From contig NZ_QPKJ02000003.1 of assembly GCF_003344625.1 (NCBI RefSeq), positions 124,001 through 188,000 on the forward strand: a DNA stretch of 64,000 nucleotides, read 5' to 3'. The DNA is from Solirubrobacter deserti. GTDB lineage: Bacteria; Actinomycetota; Thermoleophilia; Solirubrobacterales; Solirubrobacteraceae. Position 1 is the stretch's first letter. Each line of letters begins with the position of its first letter. The notes beneath the pieces were generated by a model. It did not search any database and was not told the DNA's origin. It saw only the letters and a list, made by a program, of their open reading frames with translations. Position numbers and translations under genes: made by a program. This document shows positions 25,801 through 34,733 of this stretch, in pieces.

Positions 25801-27124
25801 GAGCGGCACTGAGGTCACCACGCCGGAGATCACCCTCGAGGGCACGACCGAGCGGCTCAGCGAGGTCGAGATCTTCGACGGCACGACGCTCGTCGGACGC
25901 GCACGGATCGTCAATGAGGGCAGCGGCGAGTGGTTCCTCGACGTCTCGCTCACCCCGGGGGCGCACACCTTCACGGCCGTGACCGTCGACGACGCCGGTA
26001 ACCGCTCCGCCCCGTCGGCGCCCGTGACCGTCACCTATCGGGCGGCCGCGACCACGATCGTGTCCGGCCCCCCGGCGGTCACGCGCGAGACGACCGCGGC
26101 CTTCACCTTCGCCTCCGAGTTCCCGAACCCGCGGTTCACCTGCGCGCTCGATGGCGACCCCGAGTTCACCGACTGCCCGGCGGCGTACGAGAACCTGGCT
26201 GAGGGCCCGCACGAGCTGAAGGTCGTCGCCGTCGACCCGGACGGCAGGCGCGGCGCGGTGGCGACGCACGTCTGGCGCGTGGACCGTACGCCGCCGGCCG
26301 CGACCGCGGTCACCGCGGGCGAGCCGGGCGTGTTCACGTTCGCCGCCGACGAGCCGGGCGTCACTTACGCCTGCAGCCTCGACGACGGCGCGTTCGAGCC
26401 GTGCGCCTCGCCGCAGACGTACGCGGGCCTCGCTCCCGGCGCGCACACGTTCAGGCTGCGCACGGTCGACGCGGCCGGGAACGCGACGGACTCCCCCGCC
26501 ACGACGTTCGCGGTCGCGGCCGTCGCGGCGCAGACGCAGACGCCGACGCCGACGCCCGCGCCGAGCGCCGCGCCCGTCACGCCGACGGCGACGCCGACCC
26601 CGCAGCCCGAGGCGGGCGAGACGGTCGTGTCGCGGCCCGTCTCCGGCCGGATCCTCGTCAAGCTGCCGGGGTTCCCGTCGTTCGTGGAGCTGCGGTCGAT
26701 CGACGACATCCCGCTCGGGTCGGAGATCGACGCGCGCAACGGCCGCGTGCAGCTGCGCTTCGAGAGCGAGCCGGGCAAGGTTCAGATCGCCCTGTTCTAC
26801 GGCGGCATCTTCCAGGTCACGCAGCGCGGCAAGGTGCTCGACCTCAAGCTCACCGAGGAGCTCGCGCCGTGCCCGAAGAAGAAGGGCAGGGCGTCCGCGG
26901 CCCAGAAGAAGGCCTCCAAGCGCAAGCTGTGGGGTGACGGCAAGGGCGCGTTCCGCACGTCCGGCAAGTACAGCGCCGCGACCGTGCGTGGCACCAAGTG
27001 GCTCGTGGAGGATTCCTGCGCGGGCACGCTCACGCGGGTGACGAGCGGCGTGGTCGCCGTGCGCGACCGCAAGAAGACGGTGCTCGTCCGCGCCGGCCGC
27101 AAGTATCTGGCCAAAGCGCGCTAA
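22880..27124 (+). CDS. secreted beta-helix protein with about ten Ig-like repeats and FecR-like C-terminal domain (paralogue 3)
   Basis: 1414 residues (GTG, or ATG at 22883). Signal peptide 1-23 (APAAQA), CTLRAAIAAA motif, beta-helix (to about 358) closed by ICDAGAFEL, then about ten Ig-like beta-sandwich repeats (370-1210). Many repeats follow one plan: F.C.LDG..F..C.SP....L..G.H.F.VRA.DAAGN, with a Cys pair per repeat that probably forms a disulfide, and VDRTPP joints between repeats. A Pro/Thr linker (1214-1245) and the FecR-like tail (1247-1414) end it. Length variation between paralogues comes from this repeat block, which probably acts as a stalk. Confidence 0.85.
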   Translation: MMRRTWMLLAMVAALVCAPAAQAAEFEVNSTGDGADASCPTTCTLRAAIAAADAAPNPDPEIPDTITVPTGTYQLTQGALRLTTPVAVTGAGAAATQIVARASGGARVVEVVSTSATLTGIALQGGTALGPNGPHGGALMAQSSTVVLNRVHVSGGSALSGGGIANRNGTMTIQHSSIEGNRASQGGGDGGGIINFGGDGGAPAHLLVRESTIAFNTARLAGGLISYPNPADSVTLEGVTIARNQGGDRGTGGVRIDTPWQAKFTVIADNVAQGLPSGCTGVPAISQGWNVESGNECGFAQEVDHRYADAKLAGALDLWGGTTPSLRPASDSPAVDIAMPGSDCAPTDQRGFQRPQGLICDAGAFELDYWARVTAGPRGAITEARPEFEFRSARGATSFECRFEAAADWAPCSSPHRPATALRDGDYAFSVRAVGQTETAERAFTVDSVAPVVTITSGPAATNAQEAEFAFTASEPVAEYHCRVLTPDNGDLPFLPCTSPYRVDGLATGRHEFQVQATDAAGSDSETATREFVVDRTPPAMPVILQPANESYTSATSLQLSGTAEPGVTLPISLGPELLATAEADAQGAWTATVDIPEGDLVLQVPAVDAAGNRSDPNYLVVHADRTAPETRIDTAPTDPTNDANPLFTYSTLEPGSTFTCWLTGPGVTETEHPCSADGHPYNGLQNGRYTFHVRARDRAGNVDQSAESHTFTINADLPAVPVVTTPQGQVSYSNGTVTFRGTGANGTTVYAATSTNVFGGTAVIDGEWHIEFEADPGDYAFSIYATNAAGQSAGVARRIIVDKTPPTVALAAPPRYTGSSGILFAPASPDPEARLECTLNGNTASCTDTYDLIVGQTYTWALRAVDRAGNSSAPVGRTFIYRGPFQTTVKWDTPASDNTPAFTLTGGTQYTCWIDDVAVPCGPAFTAPALSDGNHTLRVRGADASGIEEEEERTFAFDIDTVDPAPPTIDSPPSGTEVTTPEITLEGTTERLSEVEIFDGTTLVGRARIVNEGSGEWFLDVSLTPGAHTFTAVTVDDAGNRSAPSAPVTVTYRAAATTIVSGPPAVTRETTAAFTFASEFPNPRFTCALDGDPEFTDCPAAYENLAEGPHELKVVAVDPDGRRGAVATHVWRVDRTPPAATAVTAGEPGVFTFAADEPGVTYACSLDDGAFEPCASPQTYAGLAPGAHTFRLRTVDAAGNATDSPATTFAVAAVAAQTQTPTPTPAPSAAPVTPTATPTPQPEAGETVVSRPVSGRILVKLPGFPSFVELRSIDDIPLGSEIDARNGRVQLRFESEPGKVQIALFYGGIFQVTQRGKVLDLKLTEELAPCPKKKGRASAAQKKASKRKLWGDGKGAFRTSGKYSAATVRGTKWLVEDSCAGTLTRVTSGVVAVRDRKKTVLVRAGRKYLAKAR
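26936..26979 (+). repeat. 44-nt sequence identical in three paralogues, copy 2
   Basis: Copy within paralogue 3, identical to 22640-22683 and 30211-30254. Confidence 0.85.
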
Positions 27125-27141
27125 GACCTGCCCGAACGGCC

Positions 27142-27171
27142 TTGTCCGGCGCCTGACAATGCGGTTAGGGT
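27142..27171 (+). promoter_or_regulatory. promoter of paralogue 4: TTGTCC - 18 nt - TAGGGT
   Basis: TTGTCC at 27142-27147 and TAGGGT at 27166-27171 are 18 nt apart; the -10 ends 6 nt before the GTG at 27178. No Shine-Dalgarno is present, so translation is probably leaderless. Confidence 0.55.
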
Positions 27172-27177
27172 CGGCAG

Positions 27178-30100
27178 GTGGGCTGGCGTGCAGCGTTCAT
27201 CACCTCGATCGCGACGCTGCTGTGCGCGGCTCCGGCACAGGCGGCCACGTACACCGTCACGGGCACGGGTGACCCGGGCGGAGCGTGCTCGGGCACGACC
27301 TGCACGACGCTGCGGGCCGCGATCGAGGCCGCGGAGCGGGCACCCGGGGCGGACACGATCGAGCTGCCGGCGGGAACCATCACCATCGCCGCCGACTACA
27401 CGGTCGGCACGCAGCTCACGATCACGGGCGCCAGCGCGCGGACGACGGTCATCGACGGCGGCGACAAGCACCGGCCGTTCCGGGTGGGTGCGAACGGGCA
27501 GCTGGCGCTCAGCAACGTCTGGCTGCGCAACGGGCTGTCCGGCGGCGGCGACGTCACCGACGGCGGCGCGCTCTACGTCAACCAGGGCTTCGTCACGCTG
27601 CAGGACGTACGGATCTCCAGCAGCACCGCCAGCCGCGGCGGCGGCATCGCGAACAATCTCGGGCGTGTGGTCGGCGACAACGTGCTGATCGACAACAACG
27701 CGTCGACCGGGCTCGGCGGCGCCGGCATCCACAACGTCGGCGGGTCCGAGCTCGCCAACCAGGACGGCTGGATCGCGCTCACGGACACGACGATCTTCAA
27801 CAACACGGCCAGCTCGGCGAGCGGGGTCGGCGGCCTGCTGTCGACGGGCAGTGGCGCGCTCGTCACGCTCACCCGCTCGACGATCGCCGACAACGACGGC
27901 GGCAGCCGCAGCGTCGGCGGCATCGTGCCCAGCGGCGCCACGGGCGCGACGGGCAGCATCATCGCCCGCAACCTCGCCGACGGCACCACCGTCAACTGCT
28001 CGGCGCCGCTCACCGACGGCAACTTCAACGTCGAGGACGACACGGACTGCGGCCTGGCGCCCGGCAAGCTCACTCCCGGCCTCGCGAACGCGCTCAGCAA
28101 CCAGGGCGGCCAGATCGACGTGCTCCCGATCACCACCGCCGGCGCCGCCTTCAACCGCATGCCGCTCGGCGACACGCCGTGCGAGGGGACCGACCAGCGC
28201 GGCCTCTCCCGGCCGCAGGGCACGGCGTGCGACGCGGGCGCGTTCGAAGTCGACCAGGCCGCGACGGTCACGATCACCGGCGGCCCGAGCGGGACCGTCA
28301 CGGCGACCAACGTCCAGTTCGACTTCCGCGCCAACGAGCCCGGCGTGACGGTGCAGTGCGACCTCACCGGGCCGGGCCAGACCGCGAGCTGGGAGACGTG
28401 TTACAAGGAGAACGCGCAGCCGTACGCGAGCCTCGCCGACGGGCCGTACACATTCTCGGTGCGCGCCGTCAGCGCGGCGTTCCCGAACCCACCGGTGGCG
28501 ATGCGGACGTTCGTCGTCAACGCCGCGGGCGCGCCGACCACGACGCTCACCGGCGGGCCTGACGGCCCGACCAACGACGCCACGCCGACGTTCACGTTCA
28601 GCTCGAACGAGGCCGGGTCGACGTTCGAGTGCGCCGTCGACTCCGACGCGTTCGCCACGTGCACGAGCCCGCACACGACCGCGCCGCTCGCCGAGGGCGG
28701 GCGGACGTTCCGCGTCCGTGCGCGCGACGCCGCGGGCGTCGTGGGCAACACGGTGACGCGGGCGTTCAGCGTCGACCGGACGGCGCCGGACACGACGATC
28801 GGCTCCGGGCCGTCGGGACCTGTGGCCTCCACCAGCGCGGCGTTCACCTACACGAGCGAGCCGGGCGCGACGTTCCAGTGCTCGCTGGACGGCGCGGCGT
28901 TCGGCGCCTGCCCGGTCAACTACACCGGGCTCGCGCAGGGGCCGCACACGTTCCAGGTCCGCGCGCACGACGCCGCCGGGAACTTCGACGCATCGCCGGC
29001 CACGCGCGCCTGGACGGTCGACACGGTCAGGCCGAGCCCGCCGGCCGTCGCCTATCCGGCGCAGAACCAGTGGGTGCGGACAAGGTCGGTGACCGTGTCC
29101 GGCACCGCGGAGGCGGGGGCCTCGATCGAGATCCGGGAGGGGCAGTTCTTCCGCGGCACGGCCACGGTCACCGGGGCCGGGACGTGGTCGATCCCGCTCG
29201 CGGTCGTCACCGACGACACCCACGTCTACTCGGTGACGGCCCGCGACGGCGCCGGGAATACCAGCGACCCGACCGTCCGCACGTTCCGCGTGGACACGGT
29301 CGCGCCGGCCGCGCCCACCATGGCCGAGGCCGTGGTGAACGGGGCGACGGTCACGCTGTCCGGCCGCTCCGAGGCCGGCGCGACGGTGGAGCTCTTCGAC
29401 GGCGCCACCGCGCTCGCGACGACGACCGCCGACGCGAACGCGGCCTGGACCCACACGCTCACCGGCGTCGCGAACGGGACCCACAGCTACACCGCGCGGG
29501 CGCGCGACGCGGCCGGAAACGAGAGTGGCGGGTCCACCCCGCCGCGGATCGCGACCGTCAACACCGGCTCGCCGCCGGAGCTCGAGCTGACGGGCCCGAG
29601 CGGCGCGACCGACGCGAACCCGGTGTTCGCGTTCACCGCGTCCGAGCCCACGACCGAATGCCGGCTCGACGGGCCGGACGGACCGGGCGCGTACGCGGCC
29701 TGCGTCTCGCCCAAGACCTTCAACGCGCTCGCGCCCGGCGGGTACGTGTTCTTCGTGCGGGTGACCGACGCCGCCGGGAACCGCTCCGAGAGCCGGCGTG
29801 AGTTCACCGTCGCGCAGCCGCAGGCCGGCCCGGGCCCAGGGCCAGGCACACCCACGCCGACCCCCGCGCCGGCGCCGACGCCCGTCCCGAACCAGACGAT
29901 CGTCGTCGCGCCGGCGCAGGGCACCGTGCTCGTCAAGCCGCGCGGCGCGCTGAGCTTCGCGCCGCTGGACGTCACCACGGGCATCCCGAACGGCTCTGAG
30001 GTCGACGTCCGCGCCGGCCGCGTCACGCTCACCTCGATCCCGCGACCCGGCGCGCCGGCGGAGACCGCGGACTTCTACGGCGGCATCTTCATCGTCACCC

Positions 30101-30411
30101 AGAAGGGCGGGATCACCGAGCTCAAGCTCAGCGAACGCCTCACCGGCTGCCCGCGGGGCCAGCAGGCGCGCCTCGCGCAGAGCAAGCCCAAGAAGCGCCG
30201 CCTCTGGGGCGACGGCAAGGGCGCGTTCCGCACGTCCGGCAAGTACAGCGCCGCGACCGTGCGCGGCACGCGCTGGCTCGTCGAGGACACGTGCACCACC
30301 ACGTTCACGCGCGTGGCGGTCGGCAGCGTCGAGGTGCGGGACTTGGTCAAGAAGACCCGCACGGTGCTGCGCAAGGGCAAGACCTACACGGCGCGCGCCA
30401 AGAGGCGCTGA
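27178..30411 (+). CDS. secreted beta-helix protein with about six Ig-like repeats and FecR-like C-terminal domain (paralogue 4)
   Basis: 1077 residues from a GTG. Signal peptide 1-22 (CAAPAQA), CTTLRAAIEAA motif, beta-helix to about 350 closed by ACDAGAFEV, about six Ig-like repeats (359-880) built on the same Cys-pair plan and VDRTAP joints as paralogue 3, a Gly/Pro/Thr linker (880-905) and the FecR-like domain (906-1077) with a basic C-terminus. It has its own promoter although the array is tandem. Its last 28 nt overlap the convergent AbiEi-like gene. Confidence 0.85.
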   Translation: MGWRAAFITSIATLLCAAPAQAATYTVTGTGDPGGACSGTTCTTLRAAIEAAERAPGADTIELPAGTITIAADYTVGTQLTITGASARTTVIDGGDKHRPFRVGANGQLALSNVWLRNGLSGGGDVTDGGALYVNQGFVTLQDVRISSSTASRGGGIANNLGRVVGDNVLIDNNASTGLGGAGIHNVGGSELANQDGWIALTDTTIFNNTASSASGVGGLLSTGSGALVTLTRSTIADNDGGSRSVGGIVPSGATGATGSIIARNLADGTTVNCSAPLTDGNFNVEDDTDCGLAPGKLTPGLANALSNQGGQIDVLPITTAGAAFNRMPLGDTPCEGTDQRGLSRPQGTACDAGAFEVDQAATVTITGGPSGTVTATNVQFDFRANEPGVTVQCDLTGPGQTASWETCYKENAQPYASLADGPYTFSVRAVSAAFPNPPVAMRTFVVNAAGAPTTTLTGGPDGPTNDATPTFTFSSNEAGSTFECAVDSDAFATCTSPHTTAPLAEGGRTFRVRARDAAGVVGNTVTRAFSVDRTAPDTTIGSGPSGPVASTSAAFTYTSEPGATFQCSLDGAAFGACPVNYTGLAQGPHTFQVRAHDAAGNFDASPATRAWTVDTVRPSPPAVAYPAQNQWVRTRSVTVSGTAEAGASIEIREGQFFRGTATVTGAGTWSIPLAVVTDDTHVYSVTARDGAGNTSDPTVRTFRVDTVAPAAPTMAEAVVNGATVTLSGRSEAGATVELFDGATALATTTADANAAWTHTLTGVANGTHSYTARARDAAGNESGGSTPPRIATVNTGSPPELELTGPSGATDANPVFAFTASEPTTECRLDGPDGPGAYAACVSPKTFNALAPGGYVFFVRVTDAAGNRSESRREFTVAQPQAGPGPGPGTPTPTPAPAPTPVPNQTIVVAPAQGTVLVKPRGALSFAPLDVTTGIPNGSEVDVRAGRVTLTSIPRPGAPAETADFYGGIFIVTQKGGITELKLSERLTGCPRGQQARLAQSKPKKRRLWGDGKGAFRTSGKYSAATVRGTRWLVEDTCTTTFTRVAVGSVEVRDLVKKTRTVLRKGKTYTARAKRR
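30211..30254 (+). repeat. 44-nt sequence identical in three paralogues, copy 3
   Basis: Copy within paralogue 4, identical to 22640-22683 and 26936-26979. Confidence 0.85.
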
Positions 30412-31280
30412 ACCACGTCCTCGGGCTCGGACACCCGCTCGATCGTCCAGCCGGCATCGCGCAGGAGCCGGTCGCGGCGCGCGTCGTCGCGGCGGATCGG
30501 GGCGCGGGAGTGCCCGGGGCCGTCCAGCTCGATGACGAGCTTGCGGGCCGGCCAGTGGAAGTCGACTTCCTCGCCGAGGAGCCTCGTGTTGACGAGGGGC
30601 TCGGGGAGGCCCGCGGCTTTGAGGAGGGTGATGGCCTTGACCTCTTCCCGGCTCCTGGTACCGGCCGAGCCGGATTCGTAGAGCTCGATCGCTTCGCGCG
30701 CCGTCCTGATCTTCCGGCCGAGGTTGCGCTCGATCGCGTCTTGGGTGGCGAGGAGGGAGTAGAGGCCTTTGAACGCGGCCTCGCGGATGACGGCGGTGAT
30801 CTCGTGCGGGACGGTGACGACGTCGGTCAGGTCGACGATGAGGCGGGCGACGGTGGTGACGGGGATGCCTCGGCGGTCGGTGCGGTCCCTCGGATCGATC
30901 GTTGCCCGGTGGAACTTCGTGCCCGGCGGTGACTGACGCTTGCTCGGGACAAGGGCATCGATGAGGGGGGCGCGGCGGCGTGTGAGGTCTAGGAGCTCCG
31001 CGCCGGCCCAGTGGCTGATCAGCGTGTCCGGGCCACCGAGGAGGGCCACGGCCATCAGCTCGGCGTCGCGGGAAAGCGGGCCGACGGAGTAGACCGCGCG
31101 GTACACGCGGCGCAACCGCCCGGCCCGAGCGCGCTTCGTCAGCGCCGCGGTGTCCAGTCCGATGCGAGCGAGTTGCGCGGTCGTGATCAGACCGTGCTGG
31201 CGCTCGGCGAGGGCCGCGATCGCCTGATCCACGGTGGGTGCGGTCGGAAAACTGCCTGTGAGGAAGCTTCGCGACCGCAC
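30384..31280 (-). CDS. AbiEi-like N-terminal HTH plus DUF559 nuclease-fold protein
   Basis: 298 residues from a GTG. Residues about 15-75 (AIAALAERQHGLITTAQLARIGLDTAALTKRARAGRLRRVYRAVYSV) match the winged-helix AbiEi antitoxin N-terminal domain. Residues about 205-290 form a DUF559/Vsr-like PD-(D/E)XK domain: GEEVDFHWPARKLVIELDG, then RRDDARRDRLLRDAGW. The acidic residues expected for a nuclease are kept. No AbiEii toxin is next to it, as is usual for this fused type. Role unknown: DNA binding, nucleic-acid cleavage or defence are the options. Confidence 0.8.
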   Translation of the reverse strand: MRSRSFLTGSFPTAPTVDQAIAALAERQHGLITTAQLARIGLDTAALTKRARAGRLRRVYRAVYSVGPLSRDAELMAVALLGGPDTLISHWAGAELLDLTRRRAPLIDALVPSKRQSPPGTKFHRATIDPRDRTDRRGIPVTTVARLIVDLTDVVTVPHEITAVIREAAFKGLYSLLATQDAIERNLGRKIRTAREAIELYESGSAGTRSREEVKAITLLKAAGLPEPLVNTRLLGEEVDFHWPARKLVIELDGPGHSRAPIRRDDARRDRLLRDAGWTIERVSEPEDVVQRLLARAV

Positions 31281-31339
31281 CCGGTGATGTTCTCGCGGAC
31301 CGCTGTTACGGATCTACGCGCGGGTGCACCAAATGTGTG

Positions 31340-32326
<987 letters not shown>

Positions 32327-32330
<4 letters not shown>

Positions 32331-33427
32331 GCGGCGACTCCGGCGAAGCGTTGGGGGTTGGCGGGCGCCGCCCAGTCCGGCAGCGCCTCGTCGTTCAGGA
32401 CAGACGCGACGAGATCCGCCGTGACCGGCGCGAGCAGGATCCCGTTGCGGAAGTGCCCCGTCGCCCACACGAGCCCGTCCAGCGCGCCCGGGCCGATCGC
32501 CGGCACGTTGTCGGGCGTCGCGGGCCGCAGCCCGGCGAGCAGCTCCTCGATCTCGAGCTCGAACACGCCCGGGACCACCTCACTCATGTCCCGCAGCAGC
32601 TCGTACACGCCGCCCGCCGTCGGCATCCGGTCCCAACCGCGCTCCTCCATGGTCGCGCCGAGCACGTAGCGCCCGTCGCCGCGCGGGACGAAGTACGCCT
32701 GCTCGCCGCGGATCGTGCGCTCTACGAGCCCCGGCCCGCGCGGATCACGCAGCCGCAGGACCTGACCCTTGACCGGCCGCACCGGCACGCGTGCGCTCTC
32801 CGGCAGGTCCAGCCGCGCGACGTCCACCCCCGCGGCGACCACGACCTGCTCGGCCGCGACCACACCGTCGGCGGTCAGCACGCCCGTCACGCGCTCCCCC
32901 GCCACCCGCAGCCCCGTCACCCGCGCCCGGCGCACGTCCACGACCCGCGCGAGCGCCGCGACCAGCTTGCGCGGATCGATCGAATGATCGGACTCGATCT
33001 CCAGCGCGAGCCGGACGGTCGGCGCCAAGGCGGGCTCCAACCGGCGCGCCTGAGACGGCCGCAGCCGCGAGACCGGCAAGTCCAGCCCACGCCGGAACTC
33101 GGCCAGCCGGTCCAAGGCCGCCGCCTCGTCGCTGTCGCGCGCGACCACCAGCGTCCCCACGGACCGCAGCCCCGGGTCCTCCAGCCCCGCGCAGAACGCC
33201 GGGTACCGGCGCGCGCTCTCGAGCCCCAGCTGCAGCAGATCGCCCTCGCCGAACTCGGCCTCCGACACCGGCGCGAGCATCCCCGCCGCGACGTGCCACG
33301 CGCCCGGCTCGCCCGCGTCGAGCACGACCACCCGCGCGCCGCGCTCCTGCGCCCGCCACGCACACGCGAGCCCGATCGGACCGCCACCCACGACGGCGAC
33401 GTCGAAGCTCTCTGACTGCACTGCCAC
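32327..33427 (-). CDS. thiO: glycine oxidase ThiO
   Basis: 366 residues from a GTG. An FAD-dependent D-amino-acid-oxidase-fold enzyme that oxidises glycine to the iminoacetate needed by ThiG, using O2. FAD motif VAVVGGGPIGLACAWR at residues 10-25, AWHVAAGMLAP, FVPRGDGRYVLGATMEE and the C-terminal GHFRNGILLAP are family hallmarks. Using ThiO rather than ThiH points to an aerobic lifestyle. A purine-rich GGGAGGCAAGGA directly at the 3' edge of the riboswitch aptamer serves as its ribosome site. Confidence 0.92.
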
Positions 33428-33436
33428 TACGTCCTT

Positions 33437-33527
33437 GCCTCCCTACGCCGGCACGACCCGGATCAGGTTCGACGGTCGGCGCCCCGCTGGCGCCCTCTCA
33501 GCCCGTCTGCGGGCTCCCGTGCATGAG
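33437..33527 (-). promoter_or_regulatory. TPP riboswitch (THI element) upstream of thiO-thiS-thiG
   Basis: On the minus strand the conserved parts appear in order: GCACGGGAGCCCG, GGGCTGAGAGG (33494-33504), GAACCTGATC, CGGGT and GCCGGCGTAGGGA (to 33440). Only about 10 nt separate the aptamer's 3' end from the thiO start, and the Shine-Dalgarno-like GGGAGG overlaps it, so TPP binding probably blocks translation initiation rather than causing early termination. Confidence 0.93.
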
Positions 33528-33533
33528 CCGTTC

Positions 33534-33543
33534 ATGGTATCCC
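33534..33543. promoter_or_regulatory. interleaved divergent -10 elements of thiO (minus) and thiE (plus)
   Basis: TACCAT on the minus strand (33534-33539) would start the riboswitch RNA near 33527. TATCCC on the plus strand (33538-33543) ends 7 nt before the thiE GTG. They share two base pairs, so simultaneous use looks impossible. Confidence 0.4.
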
Positions 33544-33550
33544 CTGGTGG

Positions 33551-34177
33551 GTGACTCCACGCGAGCGTCTGTCCACCGCGCGCCTGTACCTCGTCTGCCC
33601 CGCGCGCCCCCGCGACTGGATCGCGGCCGCCGTCCGCGGCGGCGCCGACCTGATCCAGCTGCGCGACAAGACGCTGGACGACGAGCAGCTCATCGAGGCC
33701 GCGCGCGCGTTCACCGGCCACGACGCGCTGTTCATCCTCAACGACCGCCCCGACCTGGTGGAAGCGACCCGTGCCGACGGCGTCCACGTCGGCCAGGACG
33801 ACATGACGCCCGCCGAGGCCCGCGCGCTGATCGGCCCCGACCGCGTCGTCGGCCGCTCCACGCACGCGCCCGCGCAGGCGCAGGCCGCCGACGCGGACCC
33901 GGAAGTCGACTACCTCGCCGTCGGCCCCGTCCACACCACGCCGACCAAGCCGGGCCGCCCCGCGGCGGGCCTGCACTACGTGGCGCACGCCGCGAGCGCG
34001 GTCAACAAGCCCTGGTTCGCGATCGGCGGGCTGGACGCCGGCAACGTGCACGAGGTGGTCGAGCGCGGCGCGACGCGGATCGTCGTCGTGCGCGCGATCA
34101 CCGAGGCCGAGGACCCGGAGGCCGCCGCGCGGGAGCTGCGGGCCGCGCTGGAGGAGCCCGCACGTGCCGGGCACTGA
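33551..34177 (+). CDS. thiE: thiamine-phosphate synthase
   Basis: 208 residues. Joins hydroxymethylpyrimidine diphosphate with thiazole phosphate to give thiamine phosphate. Motifs LIQLRDKTLDD, FILNDRPDLV, DGVHVGQDDM, STHAPAQ, YLAVGPVHTTPTKPG and WFAIGGLDAGNV are all in place. It diverges from the thiO operon and lacks its riboswitch; the GTG follows a TATCCC hexamer, suggesting a leaderless mRNA. Confidence 0.94.
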   Translation: MTPRERLSTARLYLVCPARPRDWIAAAVRGGADLIQLRDKTLDDEQLIEAARAFTGHDALFILNDRPDLVEATRADGVHVGQDDMTPAEARALIGPDRVVGRSTHAPAQAQAADADPEVDYLAVGPVHTTPTKPGRPAAGLHYVAHAASAVNKPWFAIGGLDAGNVHEVVERGATRIVVVRAITEAEDPEAAARELRAALEEPARAGH

Positions 34178-34733
34178 GCGGCCGCACGAGGAGGAGCCGG
34201 CGCACGAAGACGCGCCGGCGGCCGCGCCGCGCGAAGAGGCCGCGAGGCTGGAGGCGGCGCGCGAGGCCGCGCGCCGCGACTTCGCGCGCGAGCAGGCCGA
34301 AGCCGACCGCGCGCCGTCGGGCATGCAGCGCGGCTACGCGCGCGGCCGCGCCCGCGACGAGGCGATCCGCGCGCAGCTCACGCCGCTCGGCCCGGACGAG
34401 CGCCCGCTCGGCCTGATCCTGGCGATCGTCGTCGTCCTGGTGATCTGCGGCGCCAACGCGATCCTCGCCGCCACAGAGGACCACTTCGCCTACGCGGCGG
34501 CCTTCGTCGTCGGCGGCCTGGCGCTCGCCGCCGGGCTCTGGCAGCGCATCTACGCCGTCGTCGTGCTGGTCGAGGCGCTGCTCGCGCTCGCGATCGTCTT
34601 CGCCGCGCTTTCGCTCTTGCTCGCGGGCAGCCTCCTGGCCGCGGCGGCCGCCCTGCTCGTCATCGCGGTCAGCGGCCCCGTGTTCTGGTTGCTGATCCGC
34701 GTGATGGCGCGCCTGCAGGTGCCCAAGCAGTGA
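34164..34733 (+). CDS. membrane protein with acidic/basic coiled N-terminus
   Basis: 189 residues from a GTG inside the last codons of thiE. Residues 1-75 are hydrophilic, Ala/Arg/Glu-rich and likely helical. From about 80 onward four hydrophobic segments follow (LGLILAIVVVLVICG, FAYAAAFVVGGLALAAGL, VVLVEALLALAIVFAALSLLLAG and LLVIAVSGPVFWLLI). It ends near the membrane with a short cytoplasmic tail. Family not recognised. Overlaps with both neighbours indicate one transcript with thiE and the TSUP transporter. Confidence 0.75.
   Translation: MPGTERPHEEEPAHEDAPAAAPREEAARLEAAREAARRDFAREQAEADRAPSGMQRGYARGRARDEAIRAQLTPLGPDERPLGLILAIVVVLVICGANAILAATEDHFAYAAAFVVGGLALAAGLWQRIYAVVVLVEALLALAIVFAALSLLLAGSLLAAAAALLVIAVSGPVFWLLIRVMARLQVPKQ

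Noticed and set aside
19070-26446. Open frame of 2458 codons on the minus strand opposite the surface-protein genes
   Set aside because: Its composition is Arg/Gly/Val/Ala/Asp with no domain, as expected from the complement of GC-rich coding sequence. The plus-strand genes have signal peptides, motifs and paralogues.
27121-29484. Open frame of 787 codons on the minus strand opposite paralogue 4
   Set aside because: Same Arg/Gly-rich antisense pattern with no conserved feature.
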